Of a DNA stretch of 64,000 bases, positions 18,313 through 26,603 are shown piece after piece (within the stretch, counting starts at the first letter, position 1; every line of letters starts with the position of its first letter). A program made the position numbers and the translations under genes. The notes beneath the pieces were generated by a model. It had not been told where the DNA came from. It saw only the letters and a list, made by a program, of their open reading frames with translations, and made no database searches. The stretch is from Rhizobium sp. CF122. GTDB lineage: Bacteria; Pseudomonadota; Alphaproteobacteria; Rhizobiales; Rhizobiaceae. The stretch is from assembly GCF_000282035.1 (NCBI RefSeq), contig NZ_AKKA01000073.1:124001-188000 (forward strand), written 5' to 3'.

Positions 18313-19430
18313 AGATGTTTTTCCGCCTATTCGTAGCCCTCGCGTTTCTGTCCCCGAATGTCTTGGCCGTCGCGCCTGCTGCGGCCATGAACTCGCGCAT
18401 CAAGGACATTGCCTCCCTGCAGGCGGGACGTGACAACCAGCTGATCGGCTACGGTCTTATCGTAGGCCTTCAGGGAACCGGCGACGGCTTCCGCGCCTCG
18501 CCGTTCACCGAGCAGTCGATGCGCGCGATGCTGCAGAACCTAGGCATCTCCACGCAGAGCAGTCAGTCCAACGCAAAGAATACGGCGGCCGTCATGGTCA
18601 CGGCCAATCTGCCGCCCTTTGCCAGCCCCGGAAGCCGTATCGACGTGAACGTCAGTTCGCTCGGCGACGCGACATCGCTGCGGGGCGGCACACTGATCAT
18701 GACATCGTTGTCGGGTGCCGACGGCCAGATCTACGCGGTCGCGCAGGGCTCCGTCGTGGTCTCGGGTTTCACCGCGCAAGGCCAGGCCGCAACGGTCACC
18801 GAGGGTGTGACGACCGCCGGGCGAGTGCCGGGCGGCGCCATCATCGAGCGCGAGCTGCCCTCACGCTTCAAGGATTCCGTTAATCTCGTTCTGCAGCTAC
18901 GAAACCCCGATTTCTCAACGGCCATCCGCATCGCCGATGTCGTTAACGGTTATGCTTCCGCTCGCTTCGGCGGCCCGGTGGCAGAGGCGAAGGACGCGCA
19001 GGAAGTCATAGTCCAGAAGCCGAGAACGGCAGACCTCACGCGCCTGATGGCCGATCTTGAGAACCTTGTCGTCGAGACGGATACGCCGGCGAAGGTGGTG
19101 GTGAACGAGCGAACCGGCACGATCGTTATCGGTGCCGATGTGCGCGTGTCGCCTGTTGCCGTCAGCTATGGTACTTTGACTGTCCAGGTGACCGAGACAC
19201 CGCAGATCATTCAGCCCGAGCCATTCTCGCGCGGCGTGACCGCGGTTCAGCCGCAGACCGACATCGCTGCGCAGAAGACCGGCGGCAAGGTGGCGCTGCT
19301 GAATGGACCTGACCTCAGGACACTCGTGGCCGGTCTCAACAATATCGGCGTTAAGCCGGATGGCATCATCGCTATTCTCCAGGGCATCAAATCAGCCGGC
19401 GCGCTGCAAGCGGAGCTCGTCCTGCAATGA
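18309..19430 (+). CDS. flgI: FlgI flagellar P-ring protein
   Basis: A 373-aa periplasmic P-ring subunit with a signal peptide (about residues 1-26, ending APAAA). The family opening SRIKDIASLQAGRDNQLIGY and GLVVGLQGTGD-like block (here LIVGLQGTGDGFR) are present. Overlaps flgA and motE by 4 bases each. Confidence 0.96.
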   Translation: MKMFFRLFVALAFLSPNVLAVAPAAAMNSRIKDIASLQAGRDNQLIGYGLIVGLQGTGDGFRASPFTEQSMRAMLQNLGISTQSSQSNAKNTAAVMVTANLPPFASPGSRIDVNVSSLGDATSLRGGTLIMTSLSGADGQIYAVAQGSVVVSGFTAQGQAATVTEGVTTAGRVPGGAIIERELPSRFKDSVNLVLQLRNPDFSTAIRIADVVNGYASARFGGPVAEAKDAQEVIVQKPRTADLTRLMADLENLVVETDTPAKVVVNERTGTIVIGADVRVSPVAVSYGTLTVQVTETPQIIQPEPFSRGVTAVQPQTDIAAQKTGGKVALLNGPDLRTLVAGLNNIGVKPDGIIAILQGIKSAGALQAELVLQ

Positions 19431-19960
19431 TGAAGACCATGGCTTTGTCAGACTTGCTCCAGCGGCTTGCACTGCCTGCAATTGCCGTCGTGGCGCTGTC
19501 CATTCCCGGCGCCTTCGCGCAGGAGCAGCCGGCGCCGAAGGGTGAAATGACCTCTCAGGAGGAGATCAAGCAATTCTGCACGAACATTGCCGATCCTGCT
19601 CGCGACCAGCGTTACCTGCTGCAGAAGCAGGAGCTCGAGAAGCTCCGCGCCGACGTCGATTCGCGCATCGCTGAGATGAACAAGCGCAAGGAGGAATATC
19701 AGGACTGGCTGAAGCGCCGCGACGATTTCCTCAAGCAGGCCGAAGCGGGCCTTACCGATATCTATAAGAAAATGAAGCCGGACGCGGCCGCATCGCAGCT
19801 GCAAGAGGTCAAGATCGAAGTGGCGGCGGCCGTCATCATGCGGCTGAACCCCACGCAATCGAGCCTGATCCTCAACGAGATGGATCCGCAGAAGGCCGCG
19901 GTCATCGCCAACATCATCGCCAGCGCGTCCGATCCCAATACGTCGAAGGACCCCTCATGA
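19427..19960 (+). CDS. motE: MotE, periplasmic chaperone for MotC
   Basis: A 177-aa exported protein: signal peptide to about residue 27 (ending PGAFAQ), a long charged coiled-coil region (about 45-115, QELEKLRADVDSRIAEMNKR) and a C-terminal MotE/MgtE-N-like block with AAVIMRLNPTQSSLILNEMD. In S. meliloti MotE dimerises and protects the stator protein MotC. Its position between flgI and flgH matches that gene. It overlaps both neighbours by 4 bases. Confidence 0.88.
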   Translation: MMKTMALSDLLQRLALPAIAVVALSIPGAFAQEQPAPKGEMTSQEEIKQFCTNIADPARDQRYLLQKQELEKLRADVDSRIAEMNKRKEEYQDWLKRRDDFLKQAEAGLTDIYKKMKPDAAASQLQEVKIEVAAAVIMRLNPTQSSLILNEMDPQKAAVIANIIASASDPNTSKDPS

Positions 19961-20673
19961 ACAAGCGTTTCCCGGTCGCGATCGCCGCCGTCGCCCTCCT
20001 TGCAGGCTGCGCATCTCCGCAGGCTGTCAATGAGGTCGGTCGTGCGCCGGCCATGAGCCCTATCGGCAGCGGTCTCGCTTACGGCCAGACGCCGCAGATG
20101 GCGCTTTATCCGAAGCAGCCGCGCCAGGTCGCGCAGGGCTATTCTCTCTGGAGCGATTCTCAGGCCGCCCTCTTCAAGGATGCCCGCGCTCTCAACGTCG
20201 GCGATATCCTGACCGTCGATATCCAGATCAACGATAAGGCGAAGTTCGAGAATGACACCAGCCGCAGCCGCACGAATTCGAGCGGCCTGAATTGGGACGT
20301 CGACGCGAACGTCATGGGCTGGAATCCGACATCCAAGACCGATGTGACCTATGGTTCCGACACGAGCACCGACGGCAAGGGCAAGATCGACCGTTCCGAA
20401 ACGCTGAAGCTTATGGTCGCCGCCGTGGTCACCGGCATCCTCGAGAACGGCAACCTCGTGATCAGCGGCTCCCAGGAAGTCCGCGTCAACCAGGAGATCC
20501 GCATTCTCAACGTCGCCGGCATCGCTCGTCCTCAGGATGTCAACGCAGACAATCAGATTTCCTACGAGAAGATTGCTGAAGCGCGCATCTCCTATGGCGG
20601 TCGTGGCCGCCTGATGGAAGTGCAGCAGCCGCCGCGCGGCCAGCAGCTCGTCGATCTCTTCTCGCCGCTCTGA
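19957..20673 (+). CDS. flgH: FlgH flagellar L-ring lipoprotein
   Basis: A 238-aa outer-membrane L-ring protein. The lipobox is LAGC with the lipidated Cys at residue 18. The middle contains the ARALNVGDILTVDIQINDKA block and the C-terminus has YGGRGRLMEVQQPPRGQQLV, both family features. Confidence 0.96.
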   Translation: MNKRFPVAIAAVALLAGCASPQAVNEVGRAPAMSPIGSGLAYGQTPQMALYPKQPRQVAQGYSLWSDSQAALFKDARALNVGDILTVDIQINDKAKFENDTSRSRTNSSGLNWDVDANVMGWNPTSKTDVTYGSDTSTDGKGKIDRSETLKLMVAAVVTGILENGNLVISGSQEVRVNQEIRILNVAGIARPQDVNADNQISYEKIAEARISYGGRGRLMEVQQPPRGQQLVDLFSPL

Positions 20674-20686
20674 GGCAGGACACACC

Positions 20687-21199
20687 ATGGCAGACACAGA
20701 AGCCGCAGAAGGCCAGCCGAAAAAGAAGTCGGCCGCAATAATGACCATAGCCGGGCTCGCGATCCTGACGCTGCTCGGCGCCGGCGGCGGCTGGGTGGTC
20801 GGCGGCATGGTCGCACCCAATATCAAGGGCGCCGAGGAGGCGGAGCAGGCCAAGGCGGACGAGGCGGCGCAGAAGAAGGAGGGTGAGGCAGGCCTGCCTC
20901 ACATTTCGACCGAGGCCAACAATGTCGTTCAACTCGAGCCAATCACGTCCAACCTCGCCTATCCGTCGGAAAACTGGGTTCGTCTGGAAGTAGCCCTGCT
21001 GTTTAACGGCCCGCCCGACGTGAAAATCGCAGAGGATATCCATCAGGATATTCTCGCCTATGTCCGCACTGTTTCGCTGCAGCAGATCGAAGGGCCACGG
21101 GGCTTCGAATATCTTAAGGATGACATCCAGGAGCGTGTTGACCTTCGCGCGCAAGGCCGCGTATCGAAGGTCATGTTCAGGACCTTCGTCGTCGAATGA
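20687..21199 (+). CDS. fliL: FliL basal-body protein
   Basis: A 170-aa inner-membrane protein with one N-terminal membrane segment (about residues 16-40) and a periplasmic FliL domain ending in VDLRAQGRVSKVMFRTFVVE. FliL surrounds and supports the stators. It overlaps fliP by 4 bases. Confidence 0.94.
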   Translation: MADTEAAEGQPKKKSAAIMTIAGLAILTLLGAGGGWVVGGMVAPNIKGAEEAEQAKADEAAQKKEGEAGLPHISTEANNVVQLEPITSNLAYPSENWVRLEVALLFNGPPDVKIAEDIHQDILAYVRTVSLQQIEGPRGFEYLKDDIQERVDLRAQGRVSKVMFRTFVVE

Positions 21200-21933
21200 T
21201 TCGATTCCTATTGCTGTTCGCTGCCATGATGGCGGCACCGGAGCTGGCGCATGCGCAGCAGCTCCCGACAAACCTGTTGAACTTGCCGGTCGACGGTTCG
21301 GTCGCGGCATGGATCATCAGAACATTCGGCCTGTTGACCGTTCTTTCGGTCGCGCCAGGCATCCTGATCATGGTGACGAGCTTCCCGCGCTTCATCATCG
21401 CATTCTCGATCCTGCGGTCGGGAATGGGCCTGTCTTCCACGCCCTCGAATATGATCCTCCTGTCGCTCGCGCTGTTCATGACCTTCTACGTCATGCAGCC
21501 GACCTTCGATCAGGCATGGCAGACCGGCGTTCAGCCGCTCCTGTCGAACCAGATCGACGAGCAGCAGGCGGTGGCGCGCATCGCCGAGCCCTTCCGGACG
21601 TTCATGGCGGCCAATACGCGTGACAAGGACCTGGCGCTTTTCGTGGACCTAGCGAGGGAGCGCGGCCAGAGCGTCGAGACCGAAGAAAAGATCGATTACC
21701 GTGTCCTGATTCCCGCTTTCATGATCTCGGAGATCCGGCGCGGCTTCGAGATCGGTTTTCTGGTTGTTCTTCCGTTTTTGGTCATCGACCTGATCGTTGC
21801 CACCATCACTATGGCGATGGGCATGATGATGCTGCCGCCGACATCGATTTCCTTGCCGTTCAAGATTCTCTTCTTCGTGCTGATCGACGGCTGGAACCTG
21901 CTGGTCGGAAGTCTTGTCCGCTCCTTCCATTGA
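21196..21933 (+). CDS. fliP: FliP flagellar export gate protein
   Basis: A 245-aa export-gate subunit with a cleavable signal peptide (about residues 1-20, ending ELAHAQ) and about four membrane segments. Conserved blocks include MVTSFPRFIIAFSILR, FMTFYVMQPTFDQAW, LIPAFMISEIRRGFEIGF and the end FKILFFVLIDGWNLLVGSLV. Last gene of the flgF-fliP operon. fliO is not seen nearby. Confidence 0.96.
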   Translation: MIRFLLLFAAMMAAPELAHAQQLPTNLLNLPVDGSVAAWIIRTFGLLTVLSVAPGILIMVTSFPRFIIAFSILRSGMGLSSTPSNMILLSLALFMTFYVMQPTFDQAWQTGVQPLLSNQIDEQQAVARIAEPFRTFMAANTRDKDLALFVDLARERGQSVETEEKIDYRVLIPAFMISEIRRGFEIGFLVVLPFLVIDLIVATITMAMGMMMLPPTSISLPFKILFFVLIDGWNLLVGSLVRSFH

Positions 21934-21968
21934 GCAGTACCTCCATTTAGCGCAACGCACCATGGCGT

Positions 21969-21995
21969 AAAAAAACCGCCGGTGAAAGCCGGCGG
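21969..21995 (-). terminator. Intrinsic terminator of the leftward glycosyltransferase gene
   Basis: CCGCCGG (21976-21982) and CCGGCGG (21989-21995) form a 7-bp stem around TGAAAG. On the minus strand the stem is followed by seven T residues (A-run 21969-21975), so it terminates the gene ending at 22020. In the fliP direction the stem is present but lacks a T-run. Confidence 0.88.
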
Positions 21996-22019
21996 GTTCT
22001 AAATGCCTCGGAGTGCTCC

Positions 22020-23945
22020 CTAGTCAAAACTGAAGAACGGTTCGGTACGGGGCGGCAGCGCCGGAACGTCGATATGGTCCGGTTCCTGCCCGAGTTTCGC
22101 GCGCTCTACCATCATTTCGTAAGCCCTTTCGAGATGCAGGGTGAACCGTTCAGCGTCAAACAGTGGCATGATGCCGGCATTGTCCCTGATGCGCCGCTTG
22201 TATTCAGCGATGCGGTCGGGGGCGTTCGCGAGCTCGACAGCCTTGTCTTCATAGGCCTTGATGTCGCTGGCTACCAGTTCCGGCAGGCCTATCGCGTTGA
22301 GCAAGCTTTCGCTGACGCGAGAGGCAAAATTGGTACCCTTGACGGTCAAAACCGGCAGGCCACCCCAGAGCTGCTCGGAGGTGGTCGTGTGACCGTTGAC
22401 CGGGAAGGTGTCGACGCCAAGATCGGCCACTTGTTGGCGATCGATGTGCTCTTCGTAGGACACGCGCGGGCAGAAGATCACTCGATCCGATTCCAGCCCT
22501 CTTTTGTTCATGTAATTGAGCAGGTTGGTCTGGGTGCGTGGCGACGAGAGCATTAGCCAAAGCACACTGTTTGGCGCGCGCTTCAGGATGTTGCACCAGA
22601 CGTCGAGTATCGCCGTGTTGATCTTGCGGTTTGCGTTGAACGAGGCAAAGACAAATGCTCCCTCCGGCAAACCCACTTTGGCACGTGTCGTTGGCCTTGG
22701 TTTCGGACGATTGGCGGGGTCGTTGGGCTGATAGCAATCCGGCATGCGCACCAGCTTCTCGTAATAGTTCGCTTCGCTGGTTTTCGGCAGCACGAACCGA
22801 TCGCCGATGGCATAATCAAGGTCGACGTCAGTCACGCTGCCCGGGAAACCAAGCCATGTTGCCTGCAGCGGAGCGCCGCCATAGTTCAGTATTCGGGATC
22901 GACCGCCAAATGTGTGTCCCTTGAGGTCGACCAGAATGTCGATTTGCCGCTCCCGGATAGCCTTGGCGGCTTCCTCGTCCGTCATGTCTCGCACGATGCA
23001 CACGTCACCCCATTGTGAGCGATCGACCGTGCCGGCCTCATGTTCCAGGTACTTCTCCTCGGTATGGCAGAAGAGCGTTATTTCAAATTTGTCCCGGTCG
23101 TGCAGCTCCAGAATACGGCGCAGTAGCTTCATGGTTGCGTGTCCGGCCCAGAAGTCAGACGAAAGATATCCGATGCGGATCTTCTCGCTCCAGGCGTGGG
23201 GAACGGCTCTTCGTCGCGCTGCCGCTTCTCTCAATGGAAGGGACGGATTGTGAGAAGCGAGGGCATTGAGCGCTTCGTCACTGCACCAGTGAAGATTGTA
23301 GAAGGGATTGTCTCGTTCCAAGGCGCTGTAGTCGCCCCCATCGAGCATTTTCTGCACCGGCAGGAATTCCTTGGCGACGAGCTCGAAGTCGCAGACCTCG
23401 CGGGCGAAGACGAGCTTGAGCAGCCGGAGCGGCATGATGTCGGGAAACTTCTTGAACAGATTATAGACGAGCGTCTCGTTCGTCGCGTCCAGAATGTCGT
23501 CGCTGAGGAGTCGCACTGCGAGGCGGGCATGGTCGGCATTGCTGCTCTCGGAGATCACCTTGCGGTAGGGGCTCACGAGGTCCTTTCGGCCTTGCTTGAG
23601 GTGGATAGAGGCAAGAACGCAGGCGAGATCGGCGTCTGAGCGGGCAAGCGTCATGACGCGCAAGGCCTGGAGCAAGGCTTGCTCTTCGTTGCCGCACGCA
23701 AAATACAGAAGCGCGGCTTCGCGGGTATAGGGCGATTCCTTGTTGCTATCGAGTTCGCCGGCAAGCGCATATGCGCTTGCCGCTTCCGATTTGAAGCCCA
23801 ACTTGAGAAGGTTTTTGGCTAGGAGAACGTAGGTTTTGACGTCCTGCTGCGTGTTGATGAGTTTGTTCAGGACTTCAAGCGACTTGAGATATTGTCCCTT
23901 CTGATAGTCCTTCGACGCCGCCGCAAACGAAATATTCGTATTCAA
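22020..23945 (-). CDS. TPR protein with O-GlcNAc-transferase-like (GT41) domain
   Basis: A 641-aa cytoplasmic protein. The N-terminal ~230 residues are TPR-like helical repeats (KGQYLKSLEVLNKLIN, AASAYALAGELD). The C-terminal ~400 residues match the SPINDLY/O-GlcNAc transferase family: LRIGYLSSDFW-like start (here IRIGYLSSDFWAGHATMKL), ATWLGFPGSVTDVDLDYAIG, and the nucleotide-sugar site region with TTSEQLWGGLPVLTVKG and FASRVSESLLNAIGLPEL. It lies between fliP and the flagellin genes and is divergent from them, which makes flagellin glycosylation the likeliest role; the sugar and acceptor are unknown. Confidence 0.85.
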   Translation of the reverse strand: MNTNISFAAASKDYQKGQYLKSLEVLNKLINTQQDVKTYVLLAKNLLKLGFKSEAASAYALAGELDSNKESPYTREAALLYFACGNEEQALLQALRVMTLARSDADLACVLASIHLKQGRKDLVSPYRKVISESSNADHARLAVRLLSDDILDATNETLVYNLFKKFPDIMPLRLLKLVFAREVCDFELVAKEFLPVQKMLDGGDYSALERDNPFYNLHWCSDEALNALASHNPSLPLREAAARRRAVPHAWSEKIRIGYLSSDFWAGHATMKLLRRILELHDRDKFEITLFCHTEEKYLEHEAGTVDRSQWGDVCIVRDMTDEEAAKAIRERQIDILVDLKGHTFGGRSRILNYGGAPLQATWLGFPGSVTDVDLDYAIGDRFVLPKTSEANYYEKLVRMPDCYQPNDPANRPKPRPTTRAKVGLPEGAFVFASFNANRKINTAILDVWCNILKRAPNSVLWLMLSSPRTQTNLLNYMNKRGLESDRVIFCPRVSYEEHIDRQQVADLGVDTFPVNGHTTTSEQLWGGLPVLTVKGTNFASRVSESLLNAIGLPELVASDIKAYEDKAVELANAPDRIAEYKRRIRDNAGIMPLFDAERFTLHLERAYEMMVERAKLGQEPDHIDVPALPPRTEPFFSFD

Positions 23946-24219
23946 GAGCCCACTCCATCCGGAACTTCTTCAACGAGCGTCGTGGCCAATCGTGCGCTGG
24001 CCTACATCACACCCCAGTTTGCACCATCTAGGCACGCCAAGCTTGCTTGAAGCCGGTGTGCAGTCCTGCTGCAAGGTGTTCGAAGATGTTTGGAGACTGT
24101 TAACCACCGGCTCCATGCGACGACGTTTCGCCAGCCGTTTTAATGAGTTGGCAATGAATGGGTGCAAGATTGCCTCTCGACATGACGGGTTTGGTTGCTC
24201 AAGAAAAACGGCACCGAGT
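23946..24219. promoter_or_regulatory. Divergent region between the glycosyltransferase gene and flaA
   Basis: About 350 bases lie between the two divergent starts (to 24298) with no plausible gene. They should hold the promoters of both. A single TTAACCAC half-site lies at 24100-24107. The part nearest flaA (24220-24298) carries the flagellin leader described separately. Confidence 0.5.
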
Positions 24220-24266
24220 GGCATGAAGCTGGACCGTCATCGCCGGTATTGAAGTCCGGTATGTCC
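24220..24266 (+). promoter_or_regulatory. Conserved flagellin leader element, copy 1
   Basis: GGCATGAAGCTG starts 79 bases before the flaA ATG. Downstream come two CCGG units nine bases apart and the block CCGGTATGTCC (24256-24266). The same layout is found before the other two flagellin genes, and the first block is at exactly the same distance before flaB. It is either core promoter or 5' untranslated leader. Confidence 0.55.
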
Positions 24267-24298
24267 TCCTTTGGTATTTTGTTTTTGGGGACAGACTT

Positions 24299-25189
24299 AT
24301 GACAAGCATTAACACCAATAATTCCGCAATGGCGGCACTCCAGACGCTGCGTAACGTCAACAAGGGCTTGAGTGACACGCAGAACGCCGTTTCGTCTGGC
24401 CTGCGCGTCGGCAAGGCTTCCGACAACGCCGCCTACTGGTCGATTGCCACCACGATGAAGTCCGACAACAAGGCGCTTTCGGCTGTTTCCGACGCGCTCG
24501 GCATGGGTGCCGCCAAGCTTGACACGGCCTACACCGCTGTCGACAGTGCCATCGACCTCGTCGGCGAAATCAAGGCAAAGCTCGTTGCAGCCAGCGAAGC
24601 CGGCGTCGACAAGACCAAGCTTCAGGACGAAATCACGCAGCTGCAGGCCCAGCTTTACAGCGTCGCTCAGTCTGCTTCGTTCAACGGCGAAAACTGGGTC
24701 AACAACGCCGGCGGCACAGTCAGCGTCGTTTCGTCCTTCGTTCGCGGCACGGGCGGCTCGGTCTCCATCAAGACCACCGACTACACGCTCGGCGCCACCA
24801 ACACGCTGTTCAACGGCACGACGACGGGTGGTATCCTCGGCGCGAACGGCGCCAGCTCGGGCAGCTCCATCTACGGCTTCACGATCGGCGCCAGCACGAC
24901 CCAGGGCAACATCGACAACCTGCTGACGGACGTCGAAACCGCTCTGAAGGGCATGACGACCCTTGGTTCGCAGCTCGGTTCGCTCCAGACCCGCGTCGAC
25001 ATCCAGACCGACTTCGTGTCCTCGCTCAGCGACTCGATCGACTCCGGTATCGGCCGCCTGGTCGACGCCGACATGGAAGAAGAGTCCTCCAAGCTCAGCG
25101 CCTTGCAGACCCAGCAGCAGCTGGCTGTACAGTCGCTGTCGATCGCGAACTCCTCTTCGCAGAACATCCTCTCGCTGTTCCGCAGCTAA
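24299..25189 (+). CDS. flaA: Flagellin FlaA
   Basis: A 296-aa flagellin. The conserved D0/D1 ends are present: N-terminal MTSINTNNSAMAALQTLRNV and C-terminal QSLSIANSSSQNILSLFRS. The central variable region is short, as in rhizobial complex flagella. GGGGAC precedes the ATG. First of three tandem flagellins; the letter is given by order and by analogy with other rhizobia. A strong terminator follows, so it is transcribed on its own. Confidence 0.94.
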   Translation: MTSINTNNSAMAALQTLRNVNKGLSDTQNAVSSGLRVGKASDNAAYWSIATTMKSDNKALSAVSDALGMGAAKLDTAYTAVDSAIDLVGEIKAKLVAASEAGVDKTKLQDEITQLQAQLYSVAQSASFNGENWVNNAGGTVSVVSSFVRGTGGSVSIKTTDYTLGATNTLFNGTTTGGILGANGASSGSSIYGFTIGASTTQGNIDNLLTDVETALKGMTTLGSQLGSLQTRVDIQTDFVSSLSDSIDSGIGRLVDADMEEESSKLSALQTQQQLAVQSLSIANSSSQNILSLFRS

Positions 25190-25233
25190 TAGCAGGAGCG
25201 CCTCCGGGCGCTCGGATAGAAGATCGCCAATCG

Positions 25234-25263
25234 AAAGCCGCGCTCCCCGAGCGCGGCTTTTTT
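25234..25263 (+). terminator. Intrinsic terminator after flaA
   Basis: AAAGCCGCGCTC (25234-25245) and GAGCGCGGCTTT (25249-25260) are a perfect 12-bp inverted repeat around CCC, running into six T residues. It begins 44 bases after the flaA stop. Confidence 0.95.
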
Positions 25264-25271
25264 AATGTTTG

Positions 25272-25287
25272 TTAACTCCGCGTTAAC
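25272..25287. promoter_or_regulatory. Predicted CtrA-type box upstream of flaB
   Basis: TTAA (25272-25275), seven bases, TTAAC (25283-25287): an exact TTAA-N7-TTAAC match. Further TTAA elements lie at 25262-25265 and in the pair TTAA-N6-TTAA at 25324-25337. It is about 145 bases before the flaB start. Binding is inferred. Confidence 0.55.
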
Positions 25288-25350
25288 CAAACTGATGTTT
25301 TCTGCCGTCAACGAAACGGTATGTTAACCAAGCTTAAGAAGCGGTTAGCG

Positions 25351-25394
25351 GGCATGAAGCTGATTGCCGTTCCCGGTGGCGGACCGGAATGTCC
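25351..25394 (+). promoter_or_regulatory. Conserved flagellin leader element, copy 2
   Basis: GGCATGAAGCTG starts 79 bases before the flaB ATG, identical in sequence and distance to the flaA copy. Two CCGG units seven bases apart and CCGGAATGTCC (25384-25394) follow. Confidence 0.55.
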
Positions 25395-25429
25395 CTTTTC
25401 AATTTTTGCCAGCAAGGGGCGATAATTTC

Positions 25430-26338
25430 ATGACCAGCATTTTGACGAACGTCGCGGCAATGTCCGCTCTCCAGACACTCCGCAGCATCAATGGCAATCT
25501 GGAGGACACGCAGAACCGTGTTTCGTCAGGTTACCGTGTCGCAGAGGCCAAGGACAACGCCGCTTACTGGTCGATTGCAACGACCATGCGTTCGGACAAC
25601 AAGGCTCTCTCCGCTGTGTCCGATGCGCTCGGACTCGGCGCCGCGAAGGTCGATACCGCCTATTCGGCCATGGACAGCGCTATCGACATCGTCAGTGAGA
25701 TCAAGGCGAAGATCGTGGCTGCTACAGAAAAGGGCGTCGACAAGACCAAGATTCAGGACGAGATCGGACAACTTCAGCAGCAGTTGTTGAGTGTCGCTCA
25801 GTCCGCTTCCTTCTCCGGTGAGAACTGGGTGGCAGGCAATACCACGAAAAGCGTTGTCTCCTCGTTCGTCCGCAATGCCAATGGTCAGGTTTCCGTGCAG
25901 ACGACTCAGTACGTTCTTGATGACACCTCCACCGGCAACGTGCTTTTCGGCATGACGACGTCAGGATCGATCGACACGACGACTGGTATCATCGGCACAT
26001 CGAGCGGCAGCGTCGGCTCAATCTACGGCATGGACATCACGAGCTTCAGCCAGAGCGATATCGACCTGGCTCTGACGACCGTCGAATCGGGCCTCAGCGC
26101 GCTGACAAAGGCCGCCTCGCAGCTCGGCTCGATCTCGACCCGCATCGATCTGCAGGAGAGCTTCGTTTCCAATCTCAGCGACTCGATCGACTCCGGTGTC
26201 GGACGCCTTGTTGACGCTGACATGGAAGAGGAATCGAGCAAACTGACCGCGCTGCAAACGCAGCAACAGCTGGCGATCCAGTCGCTGTCGATCGCCAATT
26301 CGAGCGCGCAGAACGTTCTCACGCTGTTCAAGAACTAA
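25430..26338 (+). CDS. flaB: Flagellin FlaB
   Basis: A 302-aa flagellin closely similar to flaA: MTSILTNVAAMSALQTLRSI at the start and SLSIANSSAQNVLTLFKN at the end. The ATG at 25430 follows AAGGGGCG by about nine bases; the frame extends 22 residues upstream into the leader, but those have no flagellin similarity. It has its own leader and terminator. Confidence 0.94.
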   Translation: MTSILTNVAAMSALQTLRSINGNLEDTQNRVSSGYRVAEAKDNAAYWSIATTMRSDNKALSAVSDALGLGAAKVDTAYSAMDSAIDIVSEIKAKIVAATEKGVDKTKIQDEIGQLQQQLLSVAQSASFSGENWVAGNTTKSVVSSFVRNANGQVSVQTTQYVLDDTSTGNVLFGMTTSGSIDTTTGIIGTSSGSVGSIYGMDITSFSQSDIDLALTTVESGLSALTKAASQLGSISTRIDLQESFVSNLSDSIDSGVGRLVDADMEEESSKLTALQTQQQLAIQSLSIANSSAQNVLTLFKN

Positions 26339-26365
26339 GCCGCCCAGCAACATCCGAAGAAGATG

Positions 26366-26396
26366 GAAAGTCGCGTCCATGATGCGGCTTTCTCTT
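26366..26396 (+). terminator. Probable terminator after flaB
   Basis: GAAAGTCGC (26366-26374) and GCGGCTTTC (26384-26392) form a 9-bp stem with one G-T pair and a nine-base loop, followed by TCTTTGTTTTTG. Confidence 0.75.
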
Positions 26397-26537
26397 TGTT
26401 TTTGAAGCGATAATCAAGATTGCGCGAGGCTTGCGACACTGAAGTTGCGGGACTTGCGCCCGTCGAAGGCCTTGGTTAACTTCGCTTAACAGTTGATTTG
26501 TTTTTAGCGACAAACCGGGCCTGGGGGACCAGCCGGG

Positions 26538-26579
26538 GGCATGACGCCAGGTCAGTCGCTGCCGGTCGCCGGCCTGTCC
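26538..26579 (+). promoter_or_regulatory. Conserved flagellin leader element, copy 3
   Basis: GGCATGACGC starts 66 bases before the third flagellin ATG; two CCGG units three bases apart and CCGGCCTGTCC (26569-26579) follow. It is more diverged and shorter than copies 1 and 2. A TTAA-N6-TTAAC pair lies upstream at 26476-26490. Confidence 0.45.
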
Positions 26580-26603
26580 CGTTTCCCTATTCAGAGCCAG
26601 AAA

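Noticed and set aside
24220..24235. A sigma-54 promoter in the flagellin leader (TGGCA...)
   Set aside because: The GG is not followed by GC at the required ten-base distance in any of the three copies.
25324..25337. TTAA-N6-TTAA before flaB and the similar pair at 26476-26490 as CtrA sites
   Set aside because: Spacing is six rather than seven bases, so they are not counted as full boxes, though they may be degenerate sites.
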